Assembly (NCBI RefSeq): GCF_037975245.1
Contig: NC_092561.1
Span: forward strand, 2,454,501 to 2,518,500
Reading direction: 5' to 3'
Length of the DNA: 64,000 nt
Source: Apostichopus japonicus
Lineage: Eukaryota > Echinodermata > Holothuroidea > Aspidochirotida > Stichopodidae
The translations under genes were made by a program, and so were the position numbers. Positions 22,901 through 34,641 of the stretch are shown here, in pieces. The stretch's first letter is position 1, and every line of letters starts with the position of its first letter. A model generated the notes under the pieces. The model had not been told where the DNA came from and did not search any database. It worked only from the letters and a program-made list of their open reading frames with translations.

Positions 22901-25900
22901 ACAGCTGTTCCTGCCATTTAAGTTTGTTACTGACAGGACTAGGTAAGTAAACCCGGCATTAAGCTAGATTTGTTATACAGCTGTTCCTGCCATTTAAGTT
23001 TGTTACTGACAGGACTAGGTAAGTAAACCCGGCATTAAGCTAGATTTGTTATACAGCTGTTCCTGCCATTTAAGTTTGTTACTGACAGGACTAGGTAAGT
23101 AAACCCAACATAAAGCTAGATTTGTTATACAGCTGTTCCTGTCACTTAAGTTTGTTACTGACAGGACTAGGTAAGTAAACCCAGCATTAAGCTAGATTTG
23201 TTATACAGCTGTTCCTGCCATTTAAGTTTGTTACTGACAGGACTAAGTAAGTTAACCCAGCATTAAGCTAGATTTGTTATACAGCTGTTCCTGCCATTTA
23301 AGTTTGTTACTGACAGGACTAGGTAAGTAAACCCAGCATTAAGCTAGATTTGTTATATACAGCTGTTCCTGCCATTTAAGTTTGTTACTGACAGGACTAA
23401 GTAAGTTAACCCAGCATTAAGCTAGATTTGTTATACAGCTGTTCCTGCCATTTAAGTTTGTTACTGACAGGACTAGGTAAGTAAACCCAGCATTAAGCTA
23501 GATTTGTTATATACAGCTGTTCCTGCCATTTAAGTTTGTTACTGACAGGACTAAGTAAGTTAACCCAGCATTAAGCTAGATTTGTTATACAGCTGTTCCT
23601 GCCATTTAAGTTTGTTACTGACAGGACTAAGTAAGTTAACCCAGCATTAAGCTAGATTTGTTATACAGCTGTTCCTGCCATATTCCTTTTCGAGATTGTT
23701 GACATACCGCCGTAATCAGTGATTCATGATTTTACGCTAACTATGCAGTGTCGTGTATTGATATAAGTAACAATAATAACACTCTTGTAGCTGTTTTCAT
23801 AGATTCTATTACGGGATAATAAATAGTAGTACCCGGTTGCCCGGAAATTCAAAGGAGTTATTCATCAGTCACAGAGAAAGCATAAAGCGGCGCAATGCAT
23901 GCAGAGCGGCCATAATATGGCGGGCCATCAGTCTCAAATCGTGGGATATCGACATATACCGATATAAACTAATTTCCTTCGATTTATACCAGTTTCTAGC
24001 ATCTAAAACTGACTTCTACCGATTTAATTTGACATATCATCGATTTTAACTTGTAGATGTCGATTTTAATTGACATATACCGATTTTTTTTAATACTTAT
24101 CATCGATTTAAATTGGTATACGTCGAAGTAAATTTAAGCTGCTAGAAACTGGTTTAAGTCCAATGAAAGTGGTATATGTCGATTTAAATCGGTGTATGTC
24201 GATTGCCCACGATTTGACACTGATGGCCCGCCATAGCAATATAATTTTAGGATTACTGAGCATTGCTGCTCTTGCCACGGTGCCAATCTAAGACACACAT
24301 GACTAGGAGTCAAAGCACTACAACAGTCTTCAACGGACAGCAATAAAACTGATCTTTTTCGTGCAGAATAAACACTTTTGTTTAATCATTGTAGAGTGCT
24401 AGATGGAGAATAAATAGAAGAATAACAAAAACGACGACAGCAAAAAAAAAACAACAACAACAGCGAAAACAAAACAGATGTTTCTTTTAGGTTTTGTTTT
24501 CAACAACAGTAACATAAGGTAATATGTAAAGTTGTGAAATGGAAATTGAGTATAAATTCATTCAGCTTTCTTTACACATATCATTTAATTTCTTTATTTT
24601 TTTTTCTTCTATTACACATTTGGCGTTCATTGGACAGTTGTTTTACTTTACTTTCTTCCGTTGTCAATCGTTGCGTACTATACACACGGCAGTAGCCTAG
24701 CAGACAAGGAGAACATTTTTCAGATTGTCGTGGAAGGTGTAGACCGGACCATTTCTCTGGCTCTAATTACACTTCATGTCATTAGTGCATTTATCATTTA
24801 TGGAAATCCTCTTTTCCAAGAAATCGAAGAATTAATTGGGATTCCAACACGTAAGGTTTTGTTTATACAGTAGTTTGTTATAATGCATGGCAGCTATTTG
24901 AAATTGATACTAATTGAGCTCCGTGCATTGAAATATATATTTAAAAAAAAAAAATCTCGAACTGAATTAAGTTTATTCCGTTGATAATTCTTACAAATAA
25001 AATAGCCCAAGATACATTTTATTCCTGAATTATGAAAGAGAGGCATTTTATAATCATTCTGGTGATAATTTGAAAGTTACCCATCAAATATCTTTTTAAG
25101 ATTTTCACTTTGTTATATTAACATGAAATAGATGGCGACATTTCTTTATTATATTGAGATGAAAAAAACGCTGTACAAATGGACTGAATTTTATCATAGA
25201 TTCTACAAAATTATTGCGTTATCATGCAGTGCCAGGGGATTTATTGCACAAAATTGTTAGTCATTTAAGTACATAACACCCAGGAAACCAGTTTCTAATC
25301 TTTAAAGGCTTATTTCTGACCCTATTTCTTGGCGCTAATCCCATCCTAACTGTACTTTCATTGCATGTTCATAATCATTTTATTTGATATTTTAAATGTT
25401 GAAATTCTTTTCTTTTCTCTTTGTTCGGTCCTTTCAGATTTTTCTTGGAAGCGGCTTGGAATTAGAACTTTATTAATGGCATTCATATGGTTTCTTGCTG
25501 CTAGTGTCAATTCATTTGCGAGCTTAATCTCCTTCATGGGTGGTACAACATTACTAGCTTTAGCCCTCGTTTACCCGATATGCTTTTATTGGCGGCTTCG
25601 ACACACGAAAAGTACAACCAACCTCTGGGAGCCGCAGTAAGTGGATTATAAATATTAGCCCTCGTGAATAGCATGAATAAACCCACTGTAGGCATGCACG
25701 CATACACCGAGGCCACGACGAGAGTGTAATGAATGGCTCTGGGGAGGTGGGGTGGGGGTGGAGGTACATCCAAGGGCGCACATGATCAGGGAAGGGGCAC
25801 GAAGAATATAGAGGGCAAGGCAAATGGGATAATAAATATTGCCATAAACGCACGGTACGTAAAATACACCTAAATTCCTTATTCATTAATTTCTATGTCG

Positions 25901-26220
25901 TTAACGACGAATAAACTTGTGAACATTCTGAAACAATTCTTTCATACTAAGCAAACAAATATTAACGTAGCACTCCAAGCGTCCTGCAGTTGCTACTGTT
26001 TAACCATGCTTTGTAATTGAGTTCTGTTCAACTAATATCAACTCAATTTTTTTCACCCTTCGTTTACAGATATCTTTCGATTATGGAGAAGATATTTTTT
26101 ACTTCTATTCTAATTTTAGCGGTTTTCATCGCAATATCAACAACCTATGCAAATCTCTCCTCATACGGCAAAGGCTTACAACTGAACTTTACCAGACCCT
26201 GTTACCTTCCAGAGTTTTAA
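10165..26220 (+). CDS. Amino acid transporter of the AAAP (Aa_trans) family, 8 exons, 450 aa
   Basis: Coding exons: 10165-10233, 13034-13154, 17488-17656, 18744-18926, 20316-20563, 24638-24850, 25438-25636 and 26070-26220 (TAA). Every intron is GT..AG and all phases agree, giving 1353 nt. A second ATG at 10180 sits in a perfect GCCACC Kozak context in the same frame, so translation may start there (445 aa). The protein has an acidic N-terminus and then GTGILVLPNAL (50-60), the hallmark first helix of this family. Further landmarks are PFSWLGTPKDFW (170-181), GHPTFLTIQHDM (237-248) and about ten hydrophobic helices. A sequon NFT lies at 440-442 in the short tail. Members (SLC32/SLC36/SLC38, AVT) move amino acids with H+ or Na+. 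The sequence resembles SLC32/AVT-like invertebrate proteins, but substrate and membrane are unknown. Introns are large and full of repeats. Confidence 0.92.
10180..10182 (+). promoter_or_regulatory. Strong Kozak start (alternative start codon)
   Basis: GCCACCATGA is a full match to the vertebrate-type Kozak consensus. It lies 15 nt downstream of, and in frame with, the upstream ATG at 10165. It is the more likely start if scanning is leaky; the two products differ by five residues. Confidence 0.5.
10249..10628. mobile_element. Non-autonomous DNA transposon (hAT-like MITE) in transporter intron 1
   Basis: A 362-bp segment (10258-10619) is flanked by the direct repeat TATAGGCAC (10249-10257 and 10620-10628). 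Its ends carry inverted motifs, GTGGCGTAGG at the left and CCTACGCCC at the right. Inside are C/G-rich runs and a repeated motif AGATGCAATTTGGTGC. CAGTGGCGTAGG-type ends are seen in hAT-like elements; the exact first base, and whether the duplication is 8 or 9 bp, is unclear. No coding capacity. Confidence 0.7.
10947..11318. mobile_element. TTAA-flanked MITE in transporter intron 1
   Basis: The ends AGGGTGTGAAGACTCGC (10951-10967) and its reverse complement (to 11314) form a perfect 17-bp inverted repeat flanked by TTAA on both sides. The element is 364 bp with no transposase. TTAA target duplications are typical of the piggyBac and Kolobok superfamilies; which one cannot be told without the parent element. 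Confidence 0.8.
11927..11995. repeat. (TA)n microsatellite
   Basis: An alternating TA array with small GTA interruptions. It creates a run of Tyr/Ile codons in several frames, so the open frames across it are not genes. Confidence 0.85.
13985..15160. repeat. Intronic minisatellite, ~30-bp unit with 90-bp higher-order repeat
   Basis: Roughly 38 copies of a unit like CATAGCAACAATAAGTCAAA plus TGTTTTCAC lie between transporter exons 2 and 3. Variants differ by AAT insertions and by CAC/CAT/TAC ends. From about 14600 to 14930 three variants form a higher-order unit of exactly 90 bp: the string TCTTACCATA recurs at 14601, 14691, 14781 and 14871. On the minus strand each unit includes GTTGCTATGGTGA, close to an RFX X-box half. 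Confidence 0.9.
15143..15411 (-). other. Unassigned open frame next to the minisatellite
   Basis: An open frame of about 90 non-repeat codons ends in KAWKHYPDRVIFHDESEFER at its junction with the minisatellite. The amino acid composition is balanced and not low-complexity, but I recognise no family and see no splice partners. It could be a decayed transposon coding fragment or chance. Confidence 0.2.
16350..16620. repeat. G-rich minisatellite (GGTGGGTGGAGAGA-like)
   Basis: About 18 imperfect copies of a 14-16 bp unit, GGTGGGTGGAGAGGGA and variants. It is strongly strand-asymmetric, with many GG/GGG tracts able to form G-quadruplexes on the plus strand. The proline/histidine-rich and glycine/arginine-rich frames across it are artefacts. 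Confidence 0.9.
19040..19152. repeat. (TA)n microsatellite in transporter intron 4
   Basis: A nearly pure TA array at about 19074-19150, the first of three large TA arrays between 19.07 and 19.95 kb. Confidence 0.9.
19532..19950. mobile_element. Foldback element (family F) set between two TA arrays
   Basis: TA arrays at about 19532-19648 and 19876-19950 flank a palindromic element. Bases about 19711-19789 are the reverse complement of about 19794-19876, with only a few mismatches. The arms contain GTAACAACTACTAGTGTTCC. To the left is a unique flank with GTCTATCTTGGCGCAGAGTG. The same flank and arm recur at 34.05-34.18 kb and 59.85-60.04 kb. It is probably a MITE with a TA target preference. 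Confidence 0.8.
19952..20142 (-). mobile_element. tRNA-derived SINE
   Basis: The minus strand from 20142 has an A-box-like TGTGGTAGAGTAG, a B box GGTTCGATTCC (20091-20081) and then a body containing GGACGAAACCGGTCGTGAAG. It ends in a TA-rich tail at the microsatellite. Typical order for a tRNA-headed SINE; source tRNA not assigned. Confidence 0.65.
20543..23682 (+). repeat. ~77-bp minisatellite that copies the exon-5 splice donor (~40 copies)
   Basis: Units of 76 or 78 bp (difference: TTATAC versus TTATATAC) fill this stretch. The first unit is the last 21 nt of transporter exon 5 plus the start of intron 5: TTTGTTACTGACAG, CACTAG, then GTAAGT. Nearly every later unit repeats TTTGTTACTGACAG GACTAG GTAAGT. 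Thus about 40 donor-like sites, each preceded by an acceptor-like TGTTACTGACAG, lie downstream of the real donor. Variant units (GACTAAGTAAGTTAACC) recur near 20940, 21478 and 22323, showing a higher-order structure. Confidence 0.95.
23916..24235. mobile_element. TA-flanked foldback MITE in transporter intron 5
   Basis: The ends TGGCGGGCCATCAGT (from 23918) and ACTGATGGCCCGCCA (to 24233) are inverted and flanked by TA. The inverted homology continues imperfectly through most of the 316-bp element, with repeated ATCGACATATACCGATT-like words inside. The size and TA duplication fit a Tc1/mariner-type MITE. No coding capacity. Confidence 0.75.
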
Positions 26221-29200
26221 ACATATATCGGATCGGAAAAGTGGAATGGTGGAGGGGGGAGGTAAAACATCCAAACCTCCCATGACAAACCAATAATAAT
26301 TCTTTATTCCGTATAATCGTCGAGGCCTTTACTATCGCACGTGGAAACTGAGAAGTGTGTGAAGCAATGAACTTTGACCAGCCACCGAAAGAACCCTTTG
26401 CAAGTGTCTCGAAAGGAGTTTTTGGTTAAGTCACATAATTTTTGCTTTTTACATTCAGAACACAAACATACCAGAAGGAGTTTACCTAAATTATATGGAA
26501 GCGTTAAGGTGCCATGAACATTTGTTAGAAGTTCGCAGATCAGGGATGCCAGTTTGGCGTTTATAACGCCAAGAAAATGACAAATTTGTCCTCGTTCAAA
26601 GGTAAACATATAGGGGCCATGTGAAGCAGCATTTTGGTCTTTGTTTGGCGTTTTTGATGGCCTATACCAATTTTAATAGAAACTGTAAGCTGAAATTGTT
26701 ACATTCCCCTTAAAAACATTGATTTTAATCATTTCATGCTATTCAGTCCGACGCCAGGTTGCATAAAGGCCTACGCGTTCGTAAAACATTGGCTTTTTTT
26801 TACCACGTTCCACTCCCTAATGTTCAGCAAGGAGGTCCCCCACCACCTGCAAACTCACACAATTCCCCCGCCCCCTCTCCAAACGAAATAAAACAAGGTG
26901 TATCAGTGTCGTAAAAAAACAGAAAATTCGTATTTGACATTATTTCATACGATTTGGTCCAATATTGAGCCGGTTTGCGTCACAGCAAACCATAGCAATC
27001 CTGATGTCATAGATTATGAGAGCAATTTTCTGTACAGTGTTGAAATTCTCAGTTATATTTCTACAAAATGTACAAAAAATATATAGCTGATCACTTGTTG
27101 AATTTAAACAATTAATGCAACAGTTTGAAATTCAATGATTTATTCCTCATTTTTTTTGAAATTTAACAAATTTCTGGAATTTCATAAACCAAACGATAAC
27201 TTTCTTTATTAGACCAACTAAACATTTTCTTATGTATTGTCGAAGCGATAAGCTTCTATGATAAGAGTCTTGAAGCATTTTAATACTCATTTAACCATAA
27301 ATGACCAATTTATTATTCTGACGCCTCTTGGATTATAGATTATTACTATTTATATCTACAAAGTGAATATTCATGTTCATCGATTATGTATTTCTATTTC
27401 TTTTTAACATTTAAATATTTCTCTTATATGCTATATGGAGGACGAGGTATTTTGCCACTGCCCGCTGATTACATCACATCAACGAACCACTGTATATTAA
27501 AGGTTATGAGTATCTACTTCATACGGTGGCTTATTACGGACATAAGAAAAAACAGTGTCACCAAATCTCAATATTTTGACTTTTTATCTCAAAATTTTGA
27601 CTTTTCATCTCAAAATTTTGAATTTTCATCTCCAAATTTTGACTTAAGAAGTCTTTTCTTTGCTATGTCCCAACTAGGCCACCGTAACTTTCCTATAAAA
27701 TTGTATGCCTTAGTTTTGCCATTTGATTTAGTCAAACGCCCTCTATTTGTACTGTCTTCATACCTTAAACAGTTCAAATATTTGGCAATTTTTGGGAAAC
27801 CATTCGTTTGTCAATCTGACTTACACAGTTGTAATAAAATATTGGGTAAAAATAAATTCATGAGACATTTTGGAAGATTGTTTGTTTCTTTTCTATCGAG
27901 GTCGTGTGTATACCTTTCTAACACACAACTGCCATGCCTTCAGCCATGTACTCATAACTCCCCAGAAGACACCAATACACTAATACCGGGGATCTCCCTT
28001 TCGACTTGGCACTGACGTAACCAGAATTCCCTGTCTGACAAATGCTATTTAATGTTGATGAGAGACTTTGAGATCAAACAAACAATATTGTTTATTCCTT
28101 TCATCTAGATGCGCGTAACTTACGTGACGTAATATTTGAGCGGGGTTATCCATTAGTTTCCCTGACGAACATTTCAGTTATTCTAACTTTATTAATTATT
28201 ATAGGCAAGGGCTAATTACGCACAACAATATATGGAGAAATCTCATCGTAGCTAGAGCCAGACTTTAGTAGTCTACATAACTTCGTGGCTATCATTCTGC
28301 TCAGAGCCCCCCCCCCCCCCCATTTTTATAATTCACAAGTGGAACGAGGAGGGAGGGGGGGGGGTAAAAAGGAGCCTTTGTGTATTGTTGATGAGACTGG
28401 TGGTACACTTCTAATGGGTTGGGAGTGCAGGAGGCCGGGTTGGGGCAGAAACGTTTGGTAGGTGCCATGGAGCCAACAACCACGGGATAGTGCAGCAATT
28501 TAAGATAGCTGTTGTTCCATTGTTGGGAATTGCAAGCACAAATATGAATCTCATAAAAGGAAATTCCTTAGAAATGTATTTGTACTGCATTGTTAAGCCC
28601 TCGAGGGTGGGGGAGGGGTGGGGGCACATGAGTCCAGGAGACAAAGTACTCTTCCACTTCGGCGCGTCTAATTGTTCACTCGAAATAAACTACTGCGAGA
28701 TTACTTTAGACTCGTTTTTATTTCTTGCTCTTTTTTCGTCTTTGTTACGGTAGCAGCAAATTATTGGGAATAAATACTCTCCTTCATAAACACCCCTCCA
28801 GACTCCTAGCCTGTGATTATACAGTGAATATCGGAGCACTTTACCATACTTTGAAGATAAACCAAATTTAATCCATTTTGTGGTTGATATTTTCAGTCGG
28901 AGTGCAAAATTGAAGATTTCAAGGTTTTCAAGAAACCTGACAACTATGTATTATTGGAGTAAATTTGAAAAAAAAGATCTAGTATTGCTTATAACTAAAA
29001 TCGGAATCATTTCTATTTGTAACTACAATACGACTTATTTATATCCTAACTGTAGGGACCATGCTCCAGTTGATGAGCCACATGCCACCCCCTCATCTCC
29101 CCAGTGAGTACAGTAAAGTAACTTGTAAGTCCCTGCTGTGCGACCACTAGACAACCAAAATACATTTTATATTTTGCACAAAACACTCCTAGGCCCTCAC

Positions 29201-29478
29201 TCCTCATGCGACATCGAGTTTCACGTAACCTTCTGATCTCGTTAATGCTATTGTCTGTGATTCGCGTGCTTGCTCACCTTGCCAGAGCAGCAACGTCAAC
29301 AACTAATTTTGTGACGTTACATTTGCGAATTGTCCACACGTTAATTCCCAGTCGACAACTCTTTTCAAGGCCAAAATAACTCTTTCGGTGGAAAATTGTG
29401 TCATTAAGAATGGTGAGAGCCTTGGCAAAACTGTTTAGAACGTTAGATGTTAAAGCTGAAAGGAAATTTTAGGGTAAA
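26221..29478. other. Transporter 3' region and intergenic DNA
   Basis: A possible poly(A) signal AATAAA for the transporter is at 26887-26892, giving a 3' UTR of about 670 nt. At 27570-27645 there are about four copies of a ~21-bp word containing CTCAAAATTTTGA. The open frame 27386-28015 runs across this AT-rich repeat and resembles no known protein. C and G runs occur at 28308-28322 and 28354-28365. The stretch 29280-29478 probably holds the promoter and 5' UTR of the next gene. Confidence 0.4.
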
Positions 29479-32400
29479 ATGTCAACGGATCAACCATCTG
29501 ATCTGGAAGGGTCTTCTCGGGACCCGGTAGGGTTCCCAACGATAAAAGAGGAGTATGAAGCAGTCGAGTTTGATAAAAACAGCGACGATGTGGTGGAATT
29601 TACGACGAACGATGGCAACCATGCTATGGAATCAGATCCAGTCGTTGAAAGAGAGGAAGATGACCGGATCGGGGAAGAGATAGAGTTCACCCGAATGGCT
29701 GACACACTGGACCGGTTCGCTCATTTTACCATCCGAAAACAGACAAGTTACAGGTGAGTGTTTTGATAAGTGAAGATTAAGTCCGTGGGAATTCCCCCAA
29801 TTCCTAAGTCCACGGCTTAGGCTATGCCTTTTCCGTTTCGTGCATGGACACTATTCCATTGTATTCAAGCCCTTAGACCGTGGACCAGAGCACCATGTGG
29901 TGTTAGGTTTGGCTGGTATTGTTCAAGTTAGTGCATAAATATAGGAACCTGGGCGCGAGAAAATGATGCATATATCATGGAACTACATATTACCCACATG
30001 CAGGGTATCACTTATACTTCACTTCAACCAAAGTTACCATACCTTTGTGGTATCCTAATGTCAGTTGACATGTGCTTAGGATAGGATGTCGTTTAAAGTG
30101 TCACATACTGTATATTAAGACAGCTCATCATGGAATAGAAATGTTCTACTGTCACACTTTCCAAATGCCTGAAAATTGCAGAAACCAATGAAATGATCCT
30201 GATTTGCCTCTGAGAGTATATTTTTTAATCTTTCAATTTATGAACCACGTCATCTCAATAACTGAGAACTTCTACTGTAATGCATATGACCTACTGCACA
30301 AGGTGATGAGTAAACGAAGCTTAGTACAATAAAAGTTAATTCGATAGAAACGCTCATTTAATTCCTTTTGCATAGCCTAATACTATACCAACATAGATCA
30401 GGACTACACAAATACTGCTAATTCAGGCTGTATATATGCCATCTTCTGTTTGAATCTAGTTGATTGTCACTAGACAACATAAACTTTCTGTTTGTCAACA
30501 GTTGACCCTATCTTGTACAGTATTCATAGAGAAAATATTGTGTTAATTACATGATATATACATGTAGCCATAGTCTTTGACAATCGGACTACCATTAACA
30601 TTTTGCCCTGTGTGTTATTCCAAAACTGAGCCAGACTCTGTCCGTCGATTCATGTCACTAAGTCTGTAGTTACAACACATATGTACTGCATACATGTACA
30701 GTTTATATTCCTGTGTTACATACAGTAAACAGTAAAGTTATACAGTACATAGTTTAAAAGTCACTCATACTTATTTCAGTAAGCATAAGTACCGAAGAAT
30801 AAAGAAAACTGTACTTAAATTATCAAGAAAGATGTTGACTTGATCATGTTCAACTGTCACAAAAATCAGTTTTTACTCTACAAACAGTCAAATAACATAG
30901 GCATACTAAGTGTCCATTTTTATTGAATTTGTTGAACTGCTAATTGTGCCATATGACAATGTACTCCAATTTGTAATTAAACAGCTAATTATCGATCAGA
31001 CAGACCTATGTATCTGACATAATTTGTATCATTTTCAACTTTTTTTTTTTCAATTCCTTGGGATTATGAAACAGTTTTCTATATTGTAGGACTATTGAAG
31101 TGAAGCTTAATCCATTTTTTATATGCTTTTGGAATTTTTATTAAGTTGCACAGTCTATACAATATTAATGCTTAATTTTTAACTCAACATTTTTATAAAG
31201 GACATTTATATGTCTCTGATATCATAAATACTCACATTTGGTCTATTGTAATGTTTAATGCAAACATATAATTTAATCTTTTATGATGGCACTGTTTAAA
31301 GTTTGGGTTAATCACCTCTCAGACACTTTAATATTATGTGATGTACTAAGTATATACTGTATAATATTATTAGATTTTAATTCCTTTGGTAAGATACTTG
31401 AATCATAACGTGAAGCAAACAATTCTCATTTTATCTCTTGATCGTACAAACTTCATCGACAGACAGCCAGGTTGCAGAACTTGCAGCAATCATAAAGTAC
31501 TATTAAAAATTTAGGAACTAAATTCTTGTAACACAACATGGTGTCCCTCATCTCTATGAAAATAGTTGGAACAAAAGCGACAAACAACGGAGAAAAAACT
31601 GCTGAAAATATGTTGTAATATGTGAATATTTGCTGCTATTTAGCAGATATTATACCATATAGATCTATATTATACCAAAGAATACAAAATTATCAACGAA
31701 AAGTAATAATGTTTATGATATTATTTTACAAAATAATAAGGTGAAGGAAGCTTATAAGTTCTGCACTTGCATACTACATTATATTCAACTACTGTGTTAA
31801 CTTTGTACATATTTTAATTTCTGTAAACTGATCAATTGGCCTCCTTGCTGAGGAGGAGACATCTCTGTTTGATGAAGTACCTGGTGAAGATTAAAGATAC
31901 ACATGTATCAAGAATCTGTCGAATAATGTCTTAAAACTAAGCTGTGAATTTTTCATCTTAGATAATAATTGATCCATCAACAAAATATGTACCGGATGTA
32001 CAGTACCATCAATTCCAGACTTCAATTTCTACTTTCCTTTTCATCAATTGGAATTTGGAAATATTATAAACTCAGAATTTAGAAGCACTGCAGGGTTGGG
32101 TTGGTACTGTATCTGGGGGGGGGGTGGGTGGGGGAGACAACTTGCCAAGTTTTATTATATACCAAACCTAAGATTTAATTCGATATGTAGGTTTTACACA
32201 CAGAACTTGGACAATAGTTGTCATTTGCAGATTTTGAGTTTTGCCTTAAATTTTTCATAGTTTGCATTGCTGATGATGTTTCTTTCATCTCTCTTTTAGT
32301 CTGGATAAAGACTTCCCCAATCTAGAATCTCATTTTACTTTCCTAGCACTTGGGAAATTGGGCCACTAGACCTAGTAATAACTTACTTGGAGAAAGAATA

Positions 32401-34641
32401 CTCAATAAATATGCTGAAATTGTCAATCAGATGCCCCCCCCCCCCAAATCCACATTACCTAATTTCATACTCGATAATGTCCCCAAGTTGAATAGTTTTT
32501 GAAAATTGAGTAGGTTGGGCTCGTTGATATATCAACTATAAACTCGATCAAGCCTGTCTTCTTATGAAGCAGCAGGTGTGTTTGTAAATTATAATGATTA
32601 AAACGATACTTAAATTGTATGTTAATGATCTTTGACAGAGTGTAGTTTCTCTTTAAGTTCGAGAGATCAATGTCCACCCACTCAATACTTCATCACAAGT
32701 ACTGCAGAGTACCATATAACTGTACTGTGCTGCGGAACGCTGAAATACTGAGCATATGGATATAACACAGTCACGACATCAACCTCTTCTTTTCTCTCAT
32801 TTTTTTTGCTCTCGCCTATTCCTTTTCCTAATTCTGGGCTTGAATTGGGAATACTAACAATTAGTAAACTGTGTGGCATTTTATACAGATTATGGTACTT
32901 TAGAGTTAGGTTGTTCACCACAGACATGTGTACATGAATTCCTTATAGGACAGACTTGTATACTGTACTGTACGACTATCTTGGGTTTGATAAACTAAGA
33001 GTACAGTATGCAGTCACTTACAATCTAACTCACTGTCTTGATCATTTCAAACTTTGATTAGATATAACAGGTCTTCACTCATGTACTAAAAACAGATTTT
33101 TGTGTCATAGTTGTTAAATTAAACGAAGTGCAAAGTATTAGCTGACTTTTCATACGTTTGTCAATATTGGAAGGCATTGATTGAGTGCACGGGGGTGGGG
33201 TTGTGGGGGGTGGGGGGGGTGATTGGAGCACCTGAGGAGTACCAAATTGATTTGAGGAGGGTTAGTCATTCGTAATAGCCTTCATCAATTGGTGACCCTA
33301 ACATGAATTTTTAACTCTTGACTCAAACTCCTGCATTTATAAACTTGTGTACATGAGAGATATAAACTGTGTCACGTACTGTATGGTCCATACCAAATTA
33401 GCACAGACAATACCAAAGTCCAGATGGAGGTGTCCAAAAATGCTACAGTATCCAACATGAAAATTGAGTGTGCATGGTGTGGGTCACTACATAAATAAAC
33501 TTGTCATACTTTTTATAATGTAAAGTCCATATCATATCAGTATACTTGACTACTATGTACTGTACACAAAGTGCATTGTAAAGAAAATGATAAAATTGTT
33601 GAAATTTCAAATTTGAAAATTTGAAAAACCTAATTCTTCGTATAGTACACTGACATAATACTTTTAAGTTTTATAGATATTTTCTTTATTTATAGTAAGC
33701 AATGTTATTTTCTATACTTGAGACGGCTTTTGGAATTTATGCTAATTTCTCAGTTATTAGAGCTCTTAGCATGACAGCTGGTTTCAGTGCCAACACTGCT
33801 TATAAATTATACATTCACCTTGAAAATATGAAAAACAAACAAAAAGAAAGGAAAATAGGTAGGTGTCACACATTAAAGATAGTGGGGAGGATGTGGGGGG
33901 GGGGTGAAATTGTAGCCTCCTGACACAACCTTGAAACTCTGATATCTTTAAAAAAAAAATTATACTTTGCTCATATTTGGAAAAATTGTTTGATGTTATG
34001 ACTTAAAGAAATTTGTTCTTCTTTCCCTTCTAAACATCATCAGACAATTGATCGCTCAACGCGTGAGACTCTGAGTAACAACTACTAGTGTTCCACTAGT
34101 CTCAACTAATACTCATCTATACTTAGCTCTGTCCACTGGACATGGAGCACTCTGCACCAAGATAGACGCCAATCAACCAAATGTATATAGATAGTTATTG
34201 TACATTTAGTGTGAAATCTGTTCTATAGTCTTAACTACTGTAGTTCTGTACCTGCTTTTGTACAAGGTATTGTGGATAAGATTCCAGGCTTCCTGTATTT
34301 GGGATCGGTACAGTTATTTTGTGAAGTTCTTTGAAACAGGAAATAATTGTACGAGTTCCATATTACTGTATTAAAGTAGGCAATAGTAGTAGCCATACAG
34401 TACTTACTGTACATCTATACACTGAACGTGAACCTGTACTATTAACCTTGTTGAGATATTGGCGTACATAAAAAGTTTTGTATTTACTAATTTTTTAAAA
34501 TGACTTTTCCCACTAATTTCCGATTCCCATGCAGAAATCGAGAACTTCCAGAAACTTGTGTTGAAAGTGCTTAAACAACGAAGGAAAATGTATCAGTTAA
34601 TATCTCTGCAAAATGTCTCAGCAAAACAAAAAGGTTCCTGA
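29479..34641 (+). CDS. Probable 3-exon gene, ~150-aa acidic/coiled-coil-like protein, family unknown
   Basis: Exon 1 (29479-29753, donor GTGAGT) encodes a strongly acidic N-terminus starting MSTDQPSDLEGSSRDPVGFP and ending FAHFTIRKQTSY. Exon 3 (34535-34641, TGA) encodes EIENFQKLVLKVLKQRRK and ends VSAKQKGS. Exon 2 ends at 33858 (GTAGGT) in the phase exon 3 needs. Its start is uncertain: acceptors before 33772 and 33788 both keep the frame from exon 1, the latter giving SANTAYKLYIHLENMKNKQK. The 33788 model gives 453 nt and 150 aa. The C-terminal half is basic and helical. Alternatives: exon 1 splices to 32300-32369 (strong acceptor, ends LGKLGH then TAG), or exon 2 begins a separate transcript at ATG 33702. 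I do not recognise a family, and the role is unknown. Confidence 0.5.
29754..32299. other. Large intron of the 29.5-kb gene, no other feature
   Basis: AT-rich, without repeats or coding signals that I can support. TACTGTA/TACAGTA words are frequent. Confidence 0.4.
32300..32369 (+). CDS. Candidate alternative last exon
   Basis: A pyrimidine-rich acceptor (TCTTTCATCTCTCTTTTAG) precedes 32300. Joined to the phase-2 donor at 29753, the frame reads SLDKDFPNLESHFTFLALG and stops at TAG 32367-32369. This would give a 114-aa product. It is supported by the acceptor and phase only. Confidence 0.3.
34035..34190 (-). mobile_element. Foldback family F, second copy (half element)
   Basis: On the minus strand this matches the 19.65-19.8 kb element: GCGTCTATCTTGGTGCAGAG flank, then the GGAACACTAGTAGTTGTTAC arm, then GAGTCTCACGCGTTGAGCGA. 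Only one arm is present. It lies in the intron between exons 2 and 3 of the 29.5-kb gene. Confidence 0.75.

Noticed and set aside
27386..28015. 209-codon open frame, the longest after the 6.6-kb LINE frame
   Set aside because: It begins in very AT-rich DNA, crosses a ~21-bp tandem word (CTCAAAATTTTGA), shows no known motif, has no splice partner and is rich in Phe/Leu/Ser, as expected from AT-rich sequence.
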